From: Lacticaseibacillus rhamnosus
GTDB lineage: Bacteria; Bacillota; Bacilli; Lactobacillales; Lactobacillaceae
Direction: 5' to 3'
NCBI RefSeq assembly: GCF_900636965.1
Contig: NZ_LR134331.1
Coordinates: 1,736,001-1,800,000 of the forward strand
Length of the DNA stretch: 64,000 nucleotides
A program made the translations under genes and the position numbers. The notes beneath the pieces are model-generated. The model was not told the DNA's origin and did not search any database. It saw only the letters and a program-made list of their open reading frames with translations. Shown piece after piece: positions 27,601-36,465 of this stretch. Numbering within the stretch: the stretch's first letter is position 1; the number at the start of each line of letters is the position of its first letter.

Positions 27601-28150
27601 AAACCAAAGCGCCCATTGCATCGCGACCATTCTTAGGATCAGATGCACCGGCAATCACCGCATCTCCATACTGGGTTTGCGCTGTACCTTTACCCGTCGC
27701 CACCCCGAACTTAGAATCAAACGTCAAATCAACCGGCGTTTTTGCAAGGATCGTGTCAAATCGGGCATAACGTTCCTGTAACCCCATCGACCGCGTCGCT
27801 TGCTTAAGCTTCTCAGGCAAAACTGCCCAGATTCTTTTATCCGCAAATGGAATCGATAGACCACCAGGCTCAGTGGCTTGTTTAAAGAGCCTAGCATGTG
27901 ACTCCGGCGTAAAAAATTCACCAAGCGTATACACCGCATCTTGACCGGTAATAGTAGCTCGTGGTCGTTGTGGGTTTGCAGGTTGATCATCGGCTGCATA
28001 CACAGAGTTGCTGGTTAAATGAAAGAAACGTTTAATATCCGGCTGGGTACCGCCGAGAACGGTAAGCGTTAGTAAGATACTGACGCCAATCAACCCAATA
28101 CCGGCAGTTTTTTTGATTACCTGCCACATTTTTTTAAATCTTGACGGCAC
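24620..28150 (-). CDS. Large three-module WxL surface protein (CscC-like)
   Basis: 1176 residues. N-terminal membrane-type signal (GIGLIGVSILLTLTVLGG, cleavage probably after VYA). Three related modules of about 330 residues follow, each with a YGDAxxxxGxE block, an HxxFxxEPYLS-like block and a QWGxxRVxxxxxGDIIKV block ending in a VNQL-like strand. The C-terminal WxL domain has KPWQLLI and QWTLSDAPL. From memory the modules resemble the putative mucin/carbohydrate-binding module of M60/enhancin proteins, suggesting glycan binding. GTG at 28150 is chosen because GGGGGG is eight bases upstream. First gene of the operon. Confidence 0.87.
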   Translation of the reverse strand: MPSRFKKMWQVIKKTAGIGLIGVSILLTLTVLGGTQPDIKRFFHLTSNSVYAADDQPANPQRPRATITGQDAVYTLGEFFTPESHARLFKQATEPGGLSIPFADKRIWAVLPEKLKQATRSMGLQERYARFDTILAKTPVDLTFDSKFGVATGKGTAQTQYGDAVIAGASDPKNGRDAMGALVFIDRDADGISKVIATSGKGNDNEPIAPHFGNRFYGSYEYVQMRDHQSINLSYFNINDAVANGTTRKQDFLNQWGLNRVQQARMGDIIKVCNAEGKISFARDSKVYQLKKENFPNIDQAIFFQMTPAGFVPLHVNQLKTRPVDVPQNATDAELDAAFPKALNLRDNIIAECFAGRPDVSKPGKTKAVVRAIEKLYDGKYAKFDYEVELNVIPAGELTVKSGQYVLGERWGMQSIERMFTQAQQRDGTPVLWGDKQLYPLKAPDVEKHLQPGTQRIDELFKDAAAPIQFDSKTGHLTARPTATANYGDAIILKGYELHSGRDAGGAFALIHDDGLKVVATAGGSKDNQPIHNRFPSEPYLGITHVPMKDEKVKNLSEVAVKWASGDLGKQDFLNLWGKDRVQPVQAGDIIKVVNVERKIRYTHDSQEQPLNDLANKNELYFEITDQGYQLLRVNQLVPQKANIPINASAAEMDLRLSQFFKLSDKSTYKIKGFKKRPDVSKLGDTTATVTVSQKYGKDKTIEADYDVPVAVVKRATFSTQSQTLKLGEVVTTDTLGNMLKDALEYDDRRIQWGDKALSVTMPDKLAKLLRKDTKRLTKISKPIDVTMKFEASTGTVLSTSPVLTDYGDALVFNGYELFTRNAGGALALVKEGNDWLIVATDGAEDDNRNVHDVFAGEPYLSVSLYEAAGDVLNLQDPKQQVTSMAAQGDTPKQQLLDQWGDKRVVKAKLGDVVVVNHREDKVSVAHAGKREPLKKRANKRESLFEVTASGYKFLTLNQVSFKSLTIENNSDPQPIREAVTNTVKKQQPHLKVENIKFPDLKTVGHKTVTATVSQPSLTEANKHISYDYQIPLEVTEGTLSFTQAPAALNFGTVKIDGQTLEVPRIGDTPMTIRIKDGRSQKKPWQLLIQQSQPFTDRHQHELKQELLFFRQDGHDYPIKLKQDQQVKAVASQTIQHTFTYDTQAGVLLKIPANDFDFTAGTYNFGLQWTLSDAPL

Positions 28151-28451
28151 TTCGGACACCCCCCTTTTTTAAAAATCCATCTAAAAAATATAAATTGACA
28201 TGGACTCCATTCTAGGGGAGTAGTTGTTCTCATAATTCTCACATTTTTGCGAAAAACTTTAATGATTTGAGCTAAGAATCGCATTTGTATTATTTTAATC
28301 TTATTTATTACATTATATTTTATTGATTAATCCTGTACGGACAGGTCTTTTTACGGATGGCCTTCTTCCGTCACTTCATTCTGTTACAAACGTTATTTCA
28401 TAAGGTCGAATTCATCTTTTAGCCGAGCCATCGTTGCAAATAATCCATATC

Positions 28452-28501
28452 AAAAAGGCGAAAAGGCTTCGCAACATATCCGAAAAGCCTCTTCGCCTGA
28501 A
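28452..28501 (-). terminator. Terminator of the Mga-type regulator
   Basis: AGGCGAA-AGGCTT stem pairs with AAGCC-TTTTCGCCT, followed by TTTTT on the minus strand, 64 bases after the regulator stop. The remaining 28160-28451 holds the upstream region of the WxL operon; a TATATT -10-like element lies near 28195, without a good -35, as expected for an activated promoter. Confidence 0.8.
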
Positions 28502-28564
28502 AAGAGTTAGCTGTCAAATGTAAAATTCTGGACACTTACCCAAATATGAAGGGTTATCACACGT

Positions 28565-30070
28565 TCATTGTTTCCGCTTTTGATCAATCGTTGCCAATAA
28601 AGCCATAATTTGTTCCAGATCATAACGATTTTCAATACCTGTCAATAAATAGCGTTCTTTTGCCTTTATCTGTCTAGCAGCCGTTGCGGAGTTTGTAATC
28701 AATAAATCGTACACGCGATCGGTCACGGCATTGTCAATGATGACGTGATAATAACCGGCTAATGCAACGCGCAACCGGGCCACCATACCTGCTGTGATGG
28801 ACCAGTCGTCATGCATGCAGATGCCAACATACAACGGCGCATCACTTTGTACGTGAATTAACAACAACACATTCAAATACCGGCGCTTCAAAAACAGCAG
28901 CTGCTCAGGGCTAGGTGACTGCTGTGCATGGTTAAAAGTCAGCATCGCCAATTCACCAGCCATCTTTTCTAAATGTTGTAACACCGCTGGATCAACTTGA
29001 TAGTTAATGCGTTCCCCATCAAACAGATGAAAATGGCCCGAAAAAAAGCGGGCATGCATCTGAATTTGGTTCAAAATGTACCGAATTCGCAGTTGCGTGT
29101 CGCCCGTAAATCGCCGTTTAAAAGCTGGGTAAGCTAATTCAATTCGAGCCATTAACTGGGCACGAATTTTTTTAATTTCAGGAGTTACCTCGTCCAAATA
29201 TTGAGCAACCGGTGATAAATCACGATCATCCAGGTCCAGAATCTCCATACTCGTCATAAAGATATAAAGGCTGGAAACTTCAAATTCATCAATGACAAGT
29301 GCATATTGGCGGGCTAAATCAAACAACCAGTTTCTAATCCCGCGGTAAAGGTGGTTGTGATCCAAGCTGAGCAGCGGTTCTTTGCTGGTCTTAACGCGGT
29401 TTTGCTCCGCTGCAAAATGCCGCTTGAGTGCAATGTCCAACCAGATACTTAATTTGAGTCGTCCGATCATCGAAAATTTCAAATGTTCCCGAGCTTCAAA
29501 CGCTGCGATAAACTGCCGTAACGAATACGCTTCCGTAAACGAGGCTAAGGTGTCGTAATCATGGCTATTTAGCAGCAGCCGATAATACAAATAGCGCAAC
29601 GCAATCTCCGGCCCAATGAGGGTACCGCCCTTAATCTGTAGTGAAAATGCTGCCAAAACCTGATTCAAGAGTTTGATCCGACGAAAAACAGCTGGTTTAC
29701 TGATGTATAGCAACTGTGCCAGTTCATCAGCACTCACTTTGCCTTTTTGCAGCAAGGTTAGTAAAATCCGATAACTTTTCGATTGGACTAACAATTGCCG
29801 ATAGAGCTCACTAAAATTAACGGGTGTGCGTGTTTGCAAACAAATACAACGCTGACCGCCTGAATCAGTCACGCTAATATCAGCGGCAGCATCGAAGCCT
29901 CTAATCCGCTGCTGAAGTGCGGCGACGGTTGTTCCCATTGTGCTTGCTGACACCCCCAGCGTTGTGATGGCGGTTGTGTACAAGCAACCGGCAGCCCCCG
30001 CCTTTAGCAATAACTGCAACAACTGAACCTCCCGACGTTCATCGTTCTCCAGAAAATCATCAAGATTCAT
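28565..30070 (-). CDS. Mga-type transcriptional regulator
   Basis: 501 residues. N-terminal helix-turn-helix (residues ~15-60), a second Mga-type HTH with KVSADELAQLLYISKPAVFRRIKLLNQ split over residues 110-140, then a long PRD-like region and a possible EIIB-like end. GGGGGAG precedes the ATG. Mga-like regulators commonly control neighbouring WxL clusters in lactobacilli and enterococci; here it is directly upstream and co-oriented with the WxL operon but has its own terminator. Regulation of the locus is inferred. Confidence 0.85.
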   Translation of the reverse strand: MNLDDFLENDERREVQLLQLLLKAGAAGCLYTTAITTLGVSASTMGTTVAALQQRIRGFDAAADISVTDSGGQRCICLQTRTPVNFSELYRQLLVQSKSYRILLTLLQKGKVSADELAQLLYISKPAVFRRIKLLNQVLAAFSLQIKGGTLIGPEIALRYLYYRLLLNSHDYDTLASFTEAYSLRQFIAAFEAREHLKFSMIGRLKLSIWLDIALKRHFAAEQNRVKTSKEPLLSLDHNHLYRGIRNWLFDLARQYALVIDEFEVSSLYIFMTSMEILDLDDRDLSPVAQYLDEVTPEIKKIRAQLMARIELAYPAFKRRFTGDTQLRIRYILNQIQMHARFFSGHFHLFDGERINYQVDPAVLQHLEKMAGELAMLTFNHAQQSPSPEQLLFLKRRYLNVLLLIHVQSDAPLYVGICMHDDWSITAGMVARLRVALAGYYHVIIDNAVTDRVYDLLITNSATAARQIKAKERYLLTGIENRYDLEQIMALLATIDQKRKQ

Positions 30071-30275
30071 AGCCTACTCCCCCTCATCAATAGATTCCCT
30101 GAAAAATTCATAACTCCTTCGTTCGACACTGATATTAGATGAATCTTAACATAATAATTCGTTGAAACAAATAGAAATGTAAGCGAATTCAAGTCAGCTA
30201 AAATTTAGTCCTCTTCTGATTACAAAACAAGCAGCGCGCATTCTCCCTTTTGTCAGGATAAAACCGTCACAACTC

Positions 30276-30315
30276 AAAAAACGGTCCCAGAGCAAGCACT
30301 TGCTCCAAAACCGTT
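30276..30315 (-). terminator. Terminator of murC
   Basis: AACGGTTTTGGAGCAAG pairs with CTTGCTCTGGGACCGTT and is followed by a T-run on the minus strand, between murC and the Mga gene. No gene is seen in 30071-30410. Confidence 0.85.
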
Positions 30316-30410
30316 AATCAAACACAGCTTATTCAATTGTCATGGCCGCTCATACTGTCTCACTATCATGTCACATGCAGCACACCAGCTTGGCAATAAA
30401 GCCATTTATG

Positions 30411-31721
30411 TTACTCCTGACTCAGTAGATCTTCATAAGCCTTTTCATACTTCTGAATATCGCCTGCGCCCATAAAGACAACCACAGCATGGTGGAATTT
30501 CAGCAACGGTCGCATATCCGCTTGCTGAATGACAGCGGCACCCTTGATTTGCGCCACAATGTCTTCTGAGCGAATTTTACCATTCTTTTCCCGCGCGGAG
30601 CTGAAAATCGGAGTCAGGAACGTCTGATCGGCTTGGCTCAAGACTTGAACGTACTGCGGTTCATATGCTTGCGTCCGACTATAAGTATGGGGCTGGAAAA
30701 CAGCGATGATCGCTTTGTCAGGATATTTCTGCCGGGCCGCATCCAATGTTGCTTTTATCTCATTCGGATGGTGCGCATAATCATCGACAATGATCATGTC
30801 TTTAAGATCTTTTTCGGCAAAGCGGCGTTTAACCCCACTGAAGTTACCGAGTTCGCGCGCGATCAAGCCTGCATCAAGTTTCTCCATATGCGCGACAGCC
30901 ACAACTGCCAAGGCATTCAGGACGCTATGTTCGCCAAACAGTGGCACAAAGAAGTGGCCGATCAATTCATCATGGAAGTACGCGTCAAAACTGCTGCCTT
31001 TTGTATCACGCTTGACATTGCGGGCCTGAAAATCATCACGGTCACTGGTGCCGTAATAATAAACAGGAACTTTAGCTTTTAGTTTGCGCAGCCAAGGATC
31101 ATCGCCCCATGCGACAATCGCCTTTTGGACCTGATTTGCTTCGGTTTCAAATGCATCGTAAACATCTTCAAACCCGTGATAATAATCGGGGTGATCAAAA
31201 TCAATGTTCGTCATGATCATGTAATCGGGATGGTAGGACAGAAAATGGCGCCGATATTCGTCTGCCTCAAAAACAAAAAATTTCGAATCGCGAACGCCTT
31301 TGCCAGTCCCATCGCCAATCAGATAACTGGTTTTAGCAACCCCGCTTAACGTGTGGGCAAGTAAACCGGTGGTACTCGTTTTACCATGCGCACCCGCCAC
31401 GCCAATGCTGGTATACCCCTTAATCAGCTGACCAAGAAATTCATGATACCGATAAATCTTAAGCCCCATCGCTTTGGCTTGCTTGATTTCCGGATGCTCA
31501 TCGGTAAAGCTGTTACCGGCAATCACAGTGTAACCGGGCTTTAGATTAGCCGGATCAAACGGAAGCATCGTGATTCCGGCAGCCGCCAAGCCTTTCTGGG
31601 TAAACGTATATTGGGTAATATCACTCCCCAACACTTGATGCCCCAAATCATGCAGTACCAATGCCAATGCGCTCATGCCTGAACCCTTAATGCCAATAAA
31701 ATAATAAGTTGCCTCTGTCAT
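30411..31721 (-). CDS. murC: UDP-N-acetylmuramate--L-alanine ligase
   Basis: 436 residues; ATP-dependent addition of L-Ala to UDP-MurNAc, cytoplasmic peptidoglycan synthesis. N-terminal [11 protein letters not shown] nucleotide fold, ATP site [13 protein letters not shown], central [10 protein letters not shown], and [10 protein letters not shown] near the C-terminal domain. The ATG at 31721 overlaps the preceding stop (TGATG) and has GAGGAA eight bases upstream. Downstream of sftA as in Bacillus. Confidence 0.98.
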   Translation of the reverse strand: MTEATYYFIGIKGSGMSALALVLHDLGHQVLGSDITQYTFTQKGLAAAGITMLPFDPANLKPGYTVIAGNSFTDEHPEIKQAKAMGLKIYRYHEFLGQLIKGYTSIGVAGAHGKTSTTGLLAHTLSGVAKTSYLIGDGTGKGVRDSKFFVFEADEYRRHFLSYHPDYMIMTNIDFDHPDYYHGFEDVYDAFETEANQVQKAIVAWGDDPWLRKLKAKVPVYYYGTSDRDDFQARNVKRDTKGSSFDAYFHDELIGHFFVPLFGEHSVLNALAVVAVAHMEKLDAGLIARELGNFSGVKRRFAEKDLKDMIIVDDYAHHPNEIKATLDAARQKYPDKAIIAVFQPHTYSRTQAYEPQYVQVLSQADQTFLTPIFSSAREKNGKIRSEDIVAQIKGAAVIQQADMRPLLKFHHAVVVFMGAGDIQKYEKAYEDLLSQE

Positions 31722-31918
31722 CACGAATGTTCCTCTTCCTTTGCTTGTGTGTAGTAAACTTCGCGCGGTTTTGCCCCTTTTGCTGCGGAGACCAGATGTT
31801 TGGCCTCCAACGTATCAATCAGGTTGGCGGCGCGATTATACCCAATAGAAAAGACGCGCTGTAACTTTGATGTCGAAATATGCCGTTCACCAGCAAGATA
31901 ATCCAGCACCTCAGGCAT
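31721..31918 (-). CDS. Detached gamma (winged-helix) domain of the SftA/FtsK translocase
   Basis: 65 codons encoding a complete FtsK gamma domain: [17 protein letters not shown] recognition helix region and [12 protein letters not shown] end. In intact homologues this is the C-terminus of the translocase and reads its DNA orientation signals. Here it begins in a different frame, at an ATG overlapping the translocase stop as TGATG. The frame is open upstream (KSAEASNTHEDEL), showing that the two parts were once one gene. It could be made by reinitiation, or be dead. Confidence 0.8.
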   Translation of the reverse strand: MPEVLDYLAGERHISTSKLQRVFSIGYNRAANLIDTLEAKHLVSAAKGAKPREVYYTQAKEEEHS

Positions 31919-34137
31919 CAGTTCATCTTCATGCGTATTGCTAGCCTCAGCGGACTTGACCCTGCCGGATCAAAAAGATACCTTGGACCGCGGTGACTTT
32001 TGACATACGCAACAATGCTATCGATTTCCCGATCGACAAAGGTGCCTTGTAGCCGAATTGGCTGACTGGCACCATTGCCTAAGTAAAGCATATCGCCACG
32101 ACCCAACAACCGCTCAGCCCCAGCCGTATCGATAATGGTCCGGGAATCAATTTGACTCGCCGTCATAAAGGCAATGCGGGTAGGGATATTGTTCTTGATA
32201 GTACCGGTGATCACATCGACACTTGGCCGTTGAGTCGCAACAAGTAAGTGAATGCCGGCTGCCCGCGCTTTGGCTGTAATCCTAGCAATGTCGTCTTGGA
32301 TCTCAGTGCCAGCCGCCAGCATCAAATCTGCCAACTCATCAATGATAATCACCAGATATGGCATCACTTGAGCAAACTCATGATGCCGCTTAGCCTTTGC
32401 ATTGAACTGTTCAAGATTACGTACGCCTGCTGCAGCCAGTTTTTTGTAGCGGTCATTCATCGTCGTAACCACCCACTTCAATGCCGCGCTCGCCGCTTTT
32501 GGATCAGAAATCACTGGCGAGACCAGGTGCGGCAAACCGTTATAACCGGCTAACTCAACTGCTTTGGGATCAATCAAAAGCAGCCGCACCTGTTCCGGAG
32601 TCGCTTTATACAGCAGCGACACCAGTAAGCTGTTAATAAAGACAGACTTACCGGATCCAGTCGCTCCGGCAATCAGTCCATGCGGCATTTTAGCAAGATT
32701 CGTGACAACCGGCTGACCAAAAAGATCCACGCCAAGCGCAATGGTTAACGGCGACTTAGCTTTCTGAAATGCCGGCGTGTCCAGAACTTCCCGCAACATG
32801 ACCGGACGCGGTTTCAAGTTAGGAATTTCGATCCCAACTGTATTCTTACCGGGTATCGGTGCCTCGATTCGAATATCCTTGGCAGCTAAGGCTAACTTCA
32901 AATCATCATTGAGGTTTGTAATCTTGCTGACTTTAACCCCACTAGCAAGACTCACCTGAAATTGCGTTACGGTTGGCCCAATCGTATCGGCAACGACATG
33001 CGCATCGACATTAAATGCCTGCAACGTTTGATCCAACCGCTGCCGCTGATGATGCACCCAGTCTTGTTGGGCTGCTTGATCAGCAACAACTGGTGGTGAT
33101 AATAAGCGAACCGGTGGGATTGTTTCAGAACTCTCACCTTGATCACCGCTTGAAACGGGCGTGGCTTCCGGCGTCGTCATCGAAGCAGGCAGCTGTGAGC
33201 TAACCGCCTGCTGCTCGGTTGTTTCTGCTGACAAGCTGCTTTTCGTTGGCTGTGTGACTGATGCCGTGGTGCCAGCCGTACTTTGCGGCCTGGAAAACGC
33301 CTTTTGGGAATTGTCTTTCTGTTCCGATGCGGATTCCCTAGCTTTTTGGGCGGCCAATGCTTTCCGCAACTTTTTGGCTTCGTGCTTACGCCTTAATGCC
33401 TCAATGCGGGCTGCTTTTCGACTATTAGGGCCATGAGATTTGCCCATCGATGTCAAAGAAGTAGCTATTTCCGCAGTATGGCGTGATGCTTCGCTGCCGC
33501 TCACACTGGCCACCGATTGAATCGGCGGATGCGGGGCACTGGTGTTATCGGATGCCGAGGAGCTCGATGTTGTTTCATTGGAGGCTTGTTGTGTTGCGCC
33601 ATCCGCTTCCGTTTGTTGTTTCGAGTCGGTCGCTTCTGAATGCTCATCAGGGCTCTCAGTTATTGACGCCATGCTGCTTGCACTTGTCTCCAGCGACTCA
33701 CTTGAACGCGTCGCTTCTGGTGCCGCCACTGACGAAGCCACGGCGATCGCAACCGGGTCAGTGGCGGCCTGCGAACTGGGACTGACCCCATGTCCGGCAA
33801 AAAGATAAAGGCTTTGTTCATCCGGTTTCAATACCGCCGCAATTTGGCGATAGTCCGTTTGATCCCGCTGCACGTTTCTGACAGTGCTGTTGGGTGTTGT
33901 CAGCCGCGCTAACCCATTGCGCTGATGGTCGGCTCGCGGATGTGTCATTGCGCGCAAATCCGCCTGTGCCTCAGCGACTTTTTGCGGATTCACTTCATGC
34001 GTGGCTTCATGCGTAATCTGCGGTGGCAATTGATACGCGTCATTTTCTGATTGCTGCCAGTTCGCGGTTGTTTCCCCGGATTGCGATGCTGGCGATTTAT
34101 TCTGATGTAAAAATGCCGGCCCATCATAATGCGCCAT
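31918..34137 (-). CDS. sftA: Soluble FtsK/SpoIIIE-type DNA translocase (SftA-like), frameshifted before gamma domain
   Basis: 739 residues. The N-terminal ~320 residues are Ser/Ala/Thr/Gln-rich and lack membrane helices, unlike FtsK, so it resembles Bacillus SftA, which also lies next to ytpR and murC. The motor has Walker A GATGSGKS, LLIDPKAVELAGY and Walker B LVIIIDELADLM. After YLFDPAG the frame ends at SSPLRLAIRMKMN, whereas the -1 frame continues as [21 protein letters not shown] into the gamma domain. One missing base in or near a GGG tract (about 31960) explains this. The ATG at 34137 has GGGG eight bases upstream. SftA clears DNA from closing septa. Confidence 0.85.
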   Translation of the reverse strand: MAHYDGPAFLHQNKSPASQSGETTANWQQSENDAYQLPPQITHEATHEVNPQKVAEAQADLRAMTHPRADHQRNGLARLTTPNSTVRNVQRDQTDYRQIAAVLKPDEQSLYLFAGHGVSPSSQAATDPVAIAVASSVAAPEATRSSESLETSASSMASITESPDEHSEATDSKQQTEADGATQQASNETTSSSSASDNTSAPHPPIQSVASVSGSEASRHTAEIATSLTSMGKSHGPNSRKAARIEALRRKHEAKKLRKALAAQKARESASEQKDNSQKAFSRPQSTAGTTASVTQPTKSSLSAETTEQQAVSSQLPASMTTPEATPVSSGDQGESSETIPPVRLLSPPVVADQAAQQDWVHHQRQRLDQTLQAFNVDAHVVADTIGPTVTQFQVSLASGVKVSKITNLNDDLKLALAAKDIRIEAPIPGKNTVGIEIPNLKPRPVMLREVLDTPAFQKAKSPLTIALGVDLFGQPVVTNLAKMPHGLIAGATGSGKSVFINSLLVSLLYKATPEQVRLLLIDPKAVELAGYNGLPHLVSPVISDPKAASAALKWVVTTMNDRYKKLAAAGVRNLEQFNAKAKRHHEFAQVMPYLVIIIDELADLMLAAGTEIQDDIARITAKARAAGIHLLVATQRPSVDVITGTIKNNIPTRIAFMTASQIDSRTIIDTAGAERLLGRGDMLYLGNGASQPIRLQGTFVDREIDSIVAYVKSHRGPRYLFDPAGSSPLRLAIRMKMN

Positions 34138-34442
34138 GATCAAATCCCCTTTTTATCGTGTTTCGACAGTGTCTCTATTTTAGCATAAGCATCAGTTCGC
34201 CGAATCCTGGATTGAAAAATAACTCGGCAAAATCAGCGTTAGTTTGAAAATAGCCTGATTCTGGCATTGCCTTTTAACGTTAATAAAGGTAAGGATCAAA
34301 ACGACACCGGTAGCGCCTTTTCCCGGAAAAACGTCGGCTTGTACGGAACAGGAAAAATGATTGACACTTAATCTATAATGGAGCAGATTTTAGTTGTGAC
34401 ACAAGTTGTCGTTGCTACAAACATTCATTGGAGGCTGACAAC

Positions 34443-34694
34443 ATGCTTTTCCTAATTCTTGATGTTCTACTGATCATATGCGGCATTGTTCTATTGGTAT
34501 CCTGTTATCGGTTCTCTGAAGAAGAGTTCAGGGAGGCCTTGAATGACTGGGCACTAAATACTTTTGTATTCGCCCCTGTTTTGGGCTGGATTGGCAAAAA
34601 GATGAATGTTAGGTCTCCTTATCGAAAAGCCATGTTCTTACTAGGATTAGCTATGACCGTCATCTTCGCATTGAATCTGATCGCAGGACTATAG
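34443..34694 (+). CDS. Small two-helix membrane protein
   Basis: 83 residues. Hydrophobic segments at about 2-21 and 63-81 with a charged middle (SEEEFREALNDWAL). GGAGG eight bases before the ATG at 34443 supports this start over the upstream TTG. A TATAAT at 34374 and TTGACA at 34361 are near but only seven bases apart. A terminator follows. It is alone on the plus strand, divergent from sftA. No function assigned. Confidence 0.7.
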   Translation: MLFLILDVLLIICGIVLLVSCYRFSEEEFREALNDWALNTFVFAPVLGWIGKKMNVRSPYRKAMFLLGLAMTVIFALNLIAGL

Positions 34695-34741
34695 GTATTG
34701 ATGCCAATATTGTCACTATAACCGTCTAAGAATCGAAAAAT

Positions 34742-34790
34742 GGCTCGTGAGCTTATCTGCCCACGAGCCTCTCTTTAAAATTTTTTGTAT
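34742..34790. terminator. Bidirectional terminator between small membrane gene and ytpR
   Basis: GGCTCGTG pairs with CACGAGCC around an 11-base loop; T-rich sequence follows on both strands. Confidence 0.8.
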
Positions 34791-34804
34791 TTTCACCGTA
34801 GCAA

Positions 34805-35443
34805 TTACGCCTGAGCCGCAACCACTGCCGCCGCTTCCTTGGCATCGAACGGACTTCCGGCAGCCAGATTGTCCGGCATCACCAAAATACCACGCCGCTG
34901 TGGTGCCCCTGGAATCGCTAATTCACGCGCACTGCTAATCATGCCGTAAGACGCGACCCCACGTAAAGAACCCTGCCAAATAATCTTACCATCTGGCATC
35001 ATGGCGCCTGGCAACGCAACAACCACCGTCTGGCCTAACGCAGCATTCGGCGCGCCGCAAACGATTTGAACCTGTTCATCACCAATATCGACCTGCGTGA
35101 CATGTAAGTGATCAGAATCGGGATGATCTTTGAAATCAACAATCTTACCAATGACAAACTTGGGCTTTTCGTCAACTTCAAGCTGACCCGGTAAATCAGC
35201 TTGCTGGATGGCAACATTTAATTGAGCCACCTGTTCAGCGGTCAATTGAATCTGCCCGTGTCCATCCACGGCTCCCAACCACTGACTGACATTAAAAAAG
35301 TTGTAGCCAATCACATGATTCTGATCATCTAAAATTGCCACAATATCCCCGCTGCGTTGCGATGTCTGGGTCTCAGTATCCGGTCCCGTGATGGCAATAA
35401 GCGTATCACCAAAAGCCGGTTGATTATAACTGGTAATGAGCAT
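34805..35443 (-). CDS. ytpR: YtpR-family tRNA-binding-domain protein
   Basis: 212 residues with a C-terminal tRNA-binding OB fold of the type in PheT/EMAP-II: FVIGKIVDFKDHPDSDHLHVTQVDIG and QIVCGAPNA, VVALPGAMMPDG, RGVASYGMI. The N-terminal ~85 residues are the YtpR extension. TTGGAGG lies five bases before the ATG at 35443. It is three codons or fewer from ytpP, in the ytpP-ytpR order of Bacillus. The biochemical role is not established. Confidence 0.93.
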   Translation of the reverse strand: MLITSYNQPAFGDTLIAITGPDTETQTSQRSGDIVAILDDQNHVIGYNFFNVSQWLGAVDGHGQIQLTAEQVAQLNVAIQQADLPGQLEVDEKPKFVIGKIVDFKDHPDSDHLHVTQVDIGDEQVQIVCGAPNAALGQTVVVALPGAMMPDGKIIWQGSLRGVASYGMISSARELAIPGAPQRRGILVMPDNLAAGSPFDAKEAAAVVAAQA

Positions 35444-35457
35444 TTGAACCTCCAAAA

Positions 35458-35775
35458 TTAATTCAAGCCGGTGATGAAATCCTCGACTTGTTGTTTTGTT
35501 TTACGATCTTTGTTAACAAAGCGGCCGATTTCTTTACCGTCTTTAAACGCGATAAAACTTGGAATACCAAAAACACCCATCTCCTGGGCAACTTCCAGAT
35601 TCTTGTCCCGATCAACCGCAACAAACTCATAATCCGAAAAGTCTTTTTCGATCTCTGGCATTGCTGGTTTGATAAAACGGCAATCCGAGCACCAATTAGC
35701 AGAGAAGAAAAGCATTTTCTTACCAGGCTTTTTTACCTCATCCAAAATCGCTGCATTTGAACCTAATTCCTTCAT
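35458..35775 (-). CDS. ytpP: Thioredoxin-like protein YtpP
   Basis: 105 residues, thioredoxin fold, active site WCSDC (CxxC at about 29-32) and a cis-Pro in FGIPSFIAFKDG. AAAGGATG upstream favours the ATG at 35775. The atypical SD between the cysteines and gene position match YtpP; it probably acts as a cytoplasmic thiol oxidoreductase, possibly on bacillithiol-linked or generic disulfides. Confidence 0.92.
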   Translation of the reverse strand: MKELGSNAAILDEVKKPGKKMLFFSANWCSDCRFIKPAMPEIEKDFSDYEFVAVDRDKNLEVAQEMGVFGIPSFIAFKDGKEIGRFVNKDRKTKQQVEDFITGLN

Positions 35776-36057
35776 GGCCAACATCCTTTCGCTTACTAAT
35801 TATAAGTAGACTATAGCAGGAAAACTTTCGCAGCGCAATGCCGCTCACCGTCTTTTACATTATACTTAAAACAGCGGTGTGGCAATCCATAAGCAACAGA
35901 GCGTTCGCCAAGGCTGGCGAGCGTGTTTCAGCGCAACGTCATCCTGCGCTTATCCAAGATAGGCATGTAAAGGTTCCATTTTCAGCAGTCAAGACGTGAA
36001 CACACTGAAATTACAATGGCTAAACGCACCAGCTCACGTCAAAAGGAGGACTTCACG

Positions 36058-36396
36058 ATGTCCATTTCAAGGTCTCGATTACTTTCCGGTATTGGGCTGT
36101 CATTAGCATTTATTGCCACTGGTACGGCGCTTGCCGGGTATTGGTGTCACCGCAATCAACGAATTTCCAACCGCATTTTAACCAAGGTAAAACGTAATTT
36201 TGCGAAGGAAGGAACCATTGAAACAAGTTGGATCGAGCTACAACCGCTCACCATCAATGACCATCATCAGCGTATCCAAGTGTATCGCGGCGGTATGATT
36301 CTTCGTCATTCGAAACTGCACCGACAAATAGCCTTTCTAGCCTTGGCTGATGGTTCGCTATGGCGCATCAAACAGCAACCCATCACCACTGCCTAG
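36058..36396 (+). CDS. Putative membrane-anchored small protein
   Basis: 112 residues. One N-terminal hydrophobic segment (LLSGIGLSLAFIATGTALAGYW) then a basic extracellular or cytoplasmic domain ending in LADGSLWRIKQQPITTA. AAAGGAGG eight bases before the ATG at 36058 is strong and rules out the longer frame at 36016. No family recognised. It is flanked by minus-strand genes, so has its own promoter. 35776-36057 contains no gene; a short hairpin lies near 35903-35927. Confidence 0.72.
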   Translation: MSISRSRLLSGIGLSLAFIATGTALAGYWCHRNQRISNRILTKVKRNFAKEGTIETSWIELQPLTINDHHQRIQVYRGGMILRHSKLHRQIAFLALADGSLWRIKQQPITTA

Positions 36397-36465
36397 ATTC
36401 ATGATAAAGGCTGCACGCCTTAGTTGCCACTTAATCTATTATCAATGTCAAAAATGCACGCTCAC

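Noticed and set aside
31900-31975. Programmed -1 frameshift in sftA
   Set aside because: No X-XXY-YYZ heptamer or downstream stimulatory hairpin was seen at the junction; a plain indel explains it better.
9488-34295. Similarity between 9488-9519 and 34256-34295 (TGATTYTGGCAT and TTAACGTTRATAAA blocks)
   Set aside because: Part of the first copy is the 3' end of a coding gene and the match is gapped; likely chance.
34361-34379. Consensus TTGACA and TATAAT as a promoter
   Set aside because: They are only seven bases apart, so cannot form one sigma-70-type promoter together; left unannotated.
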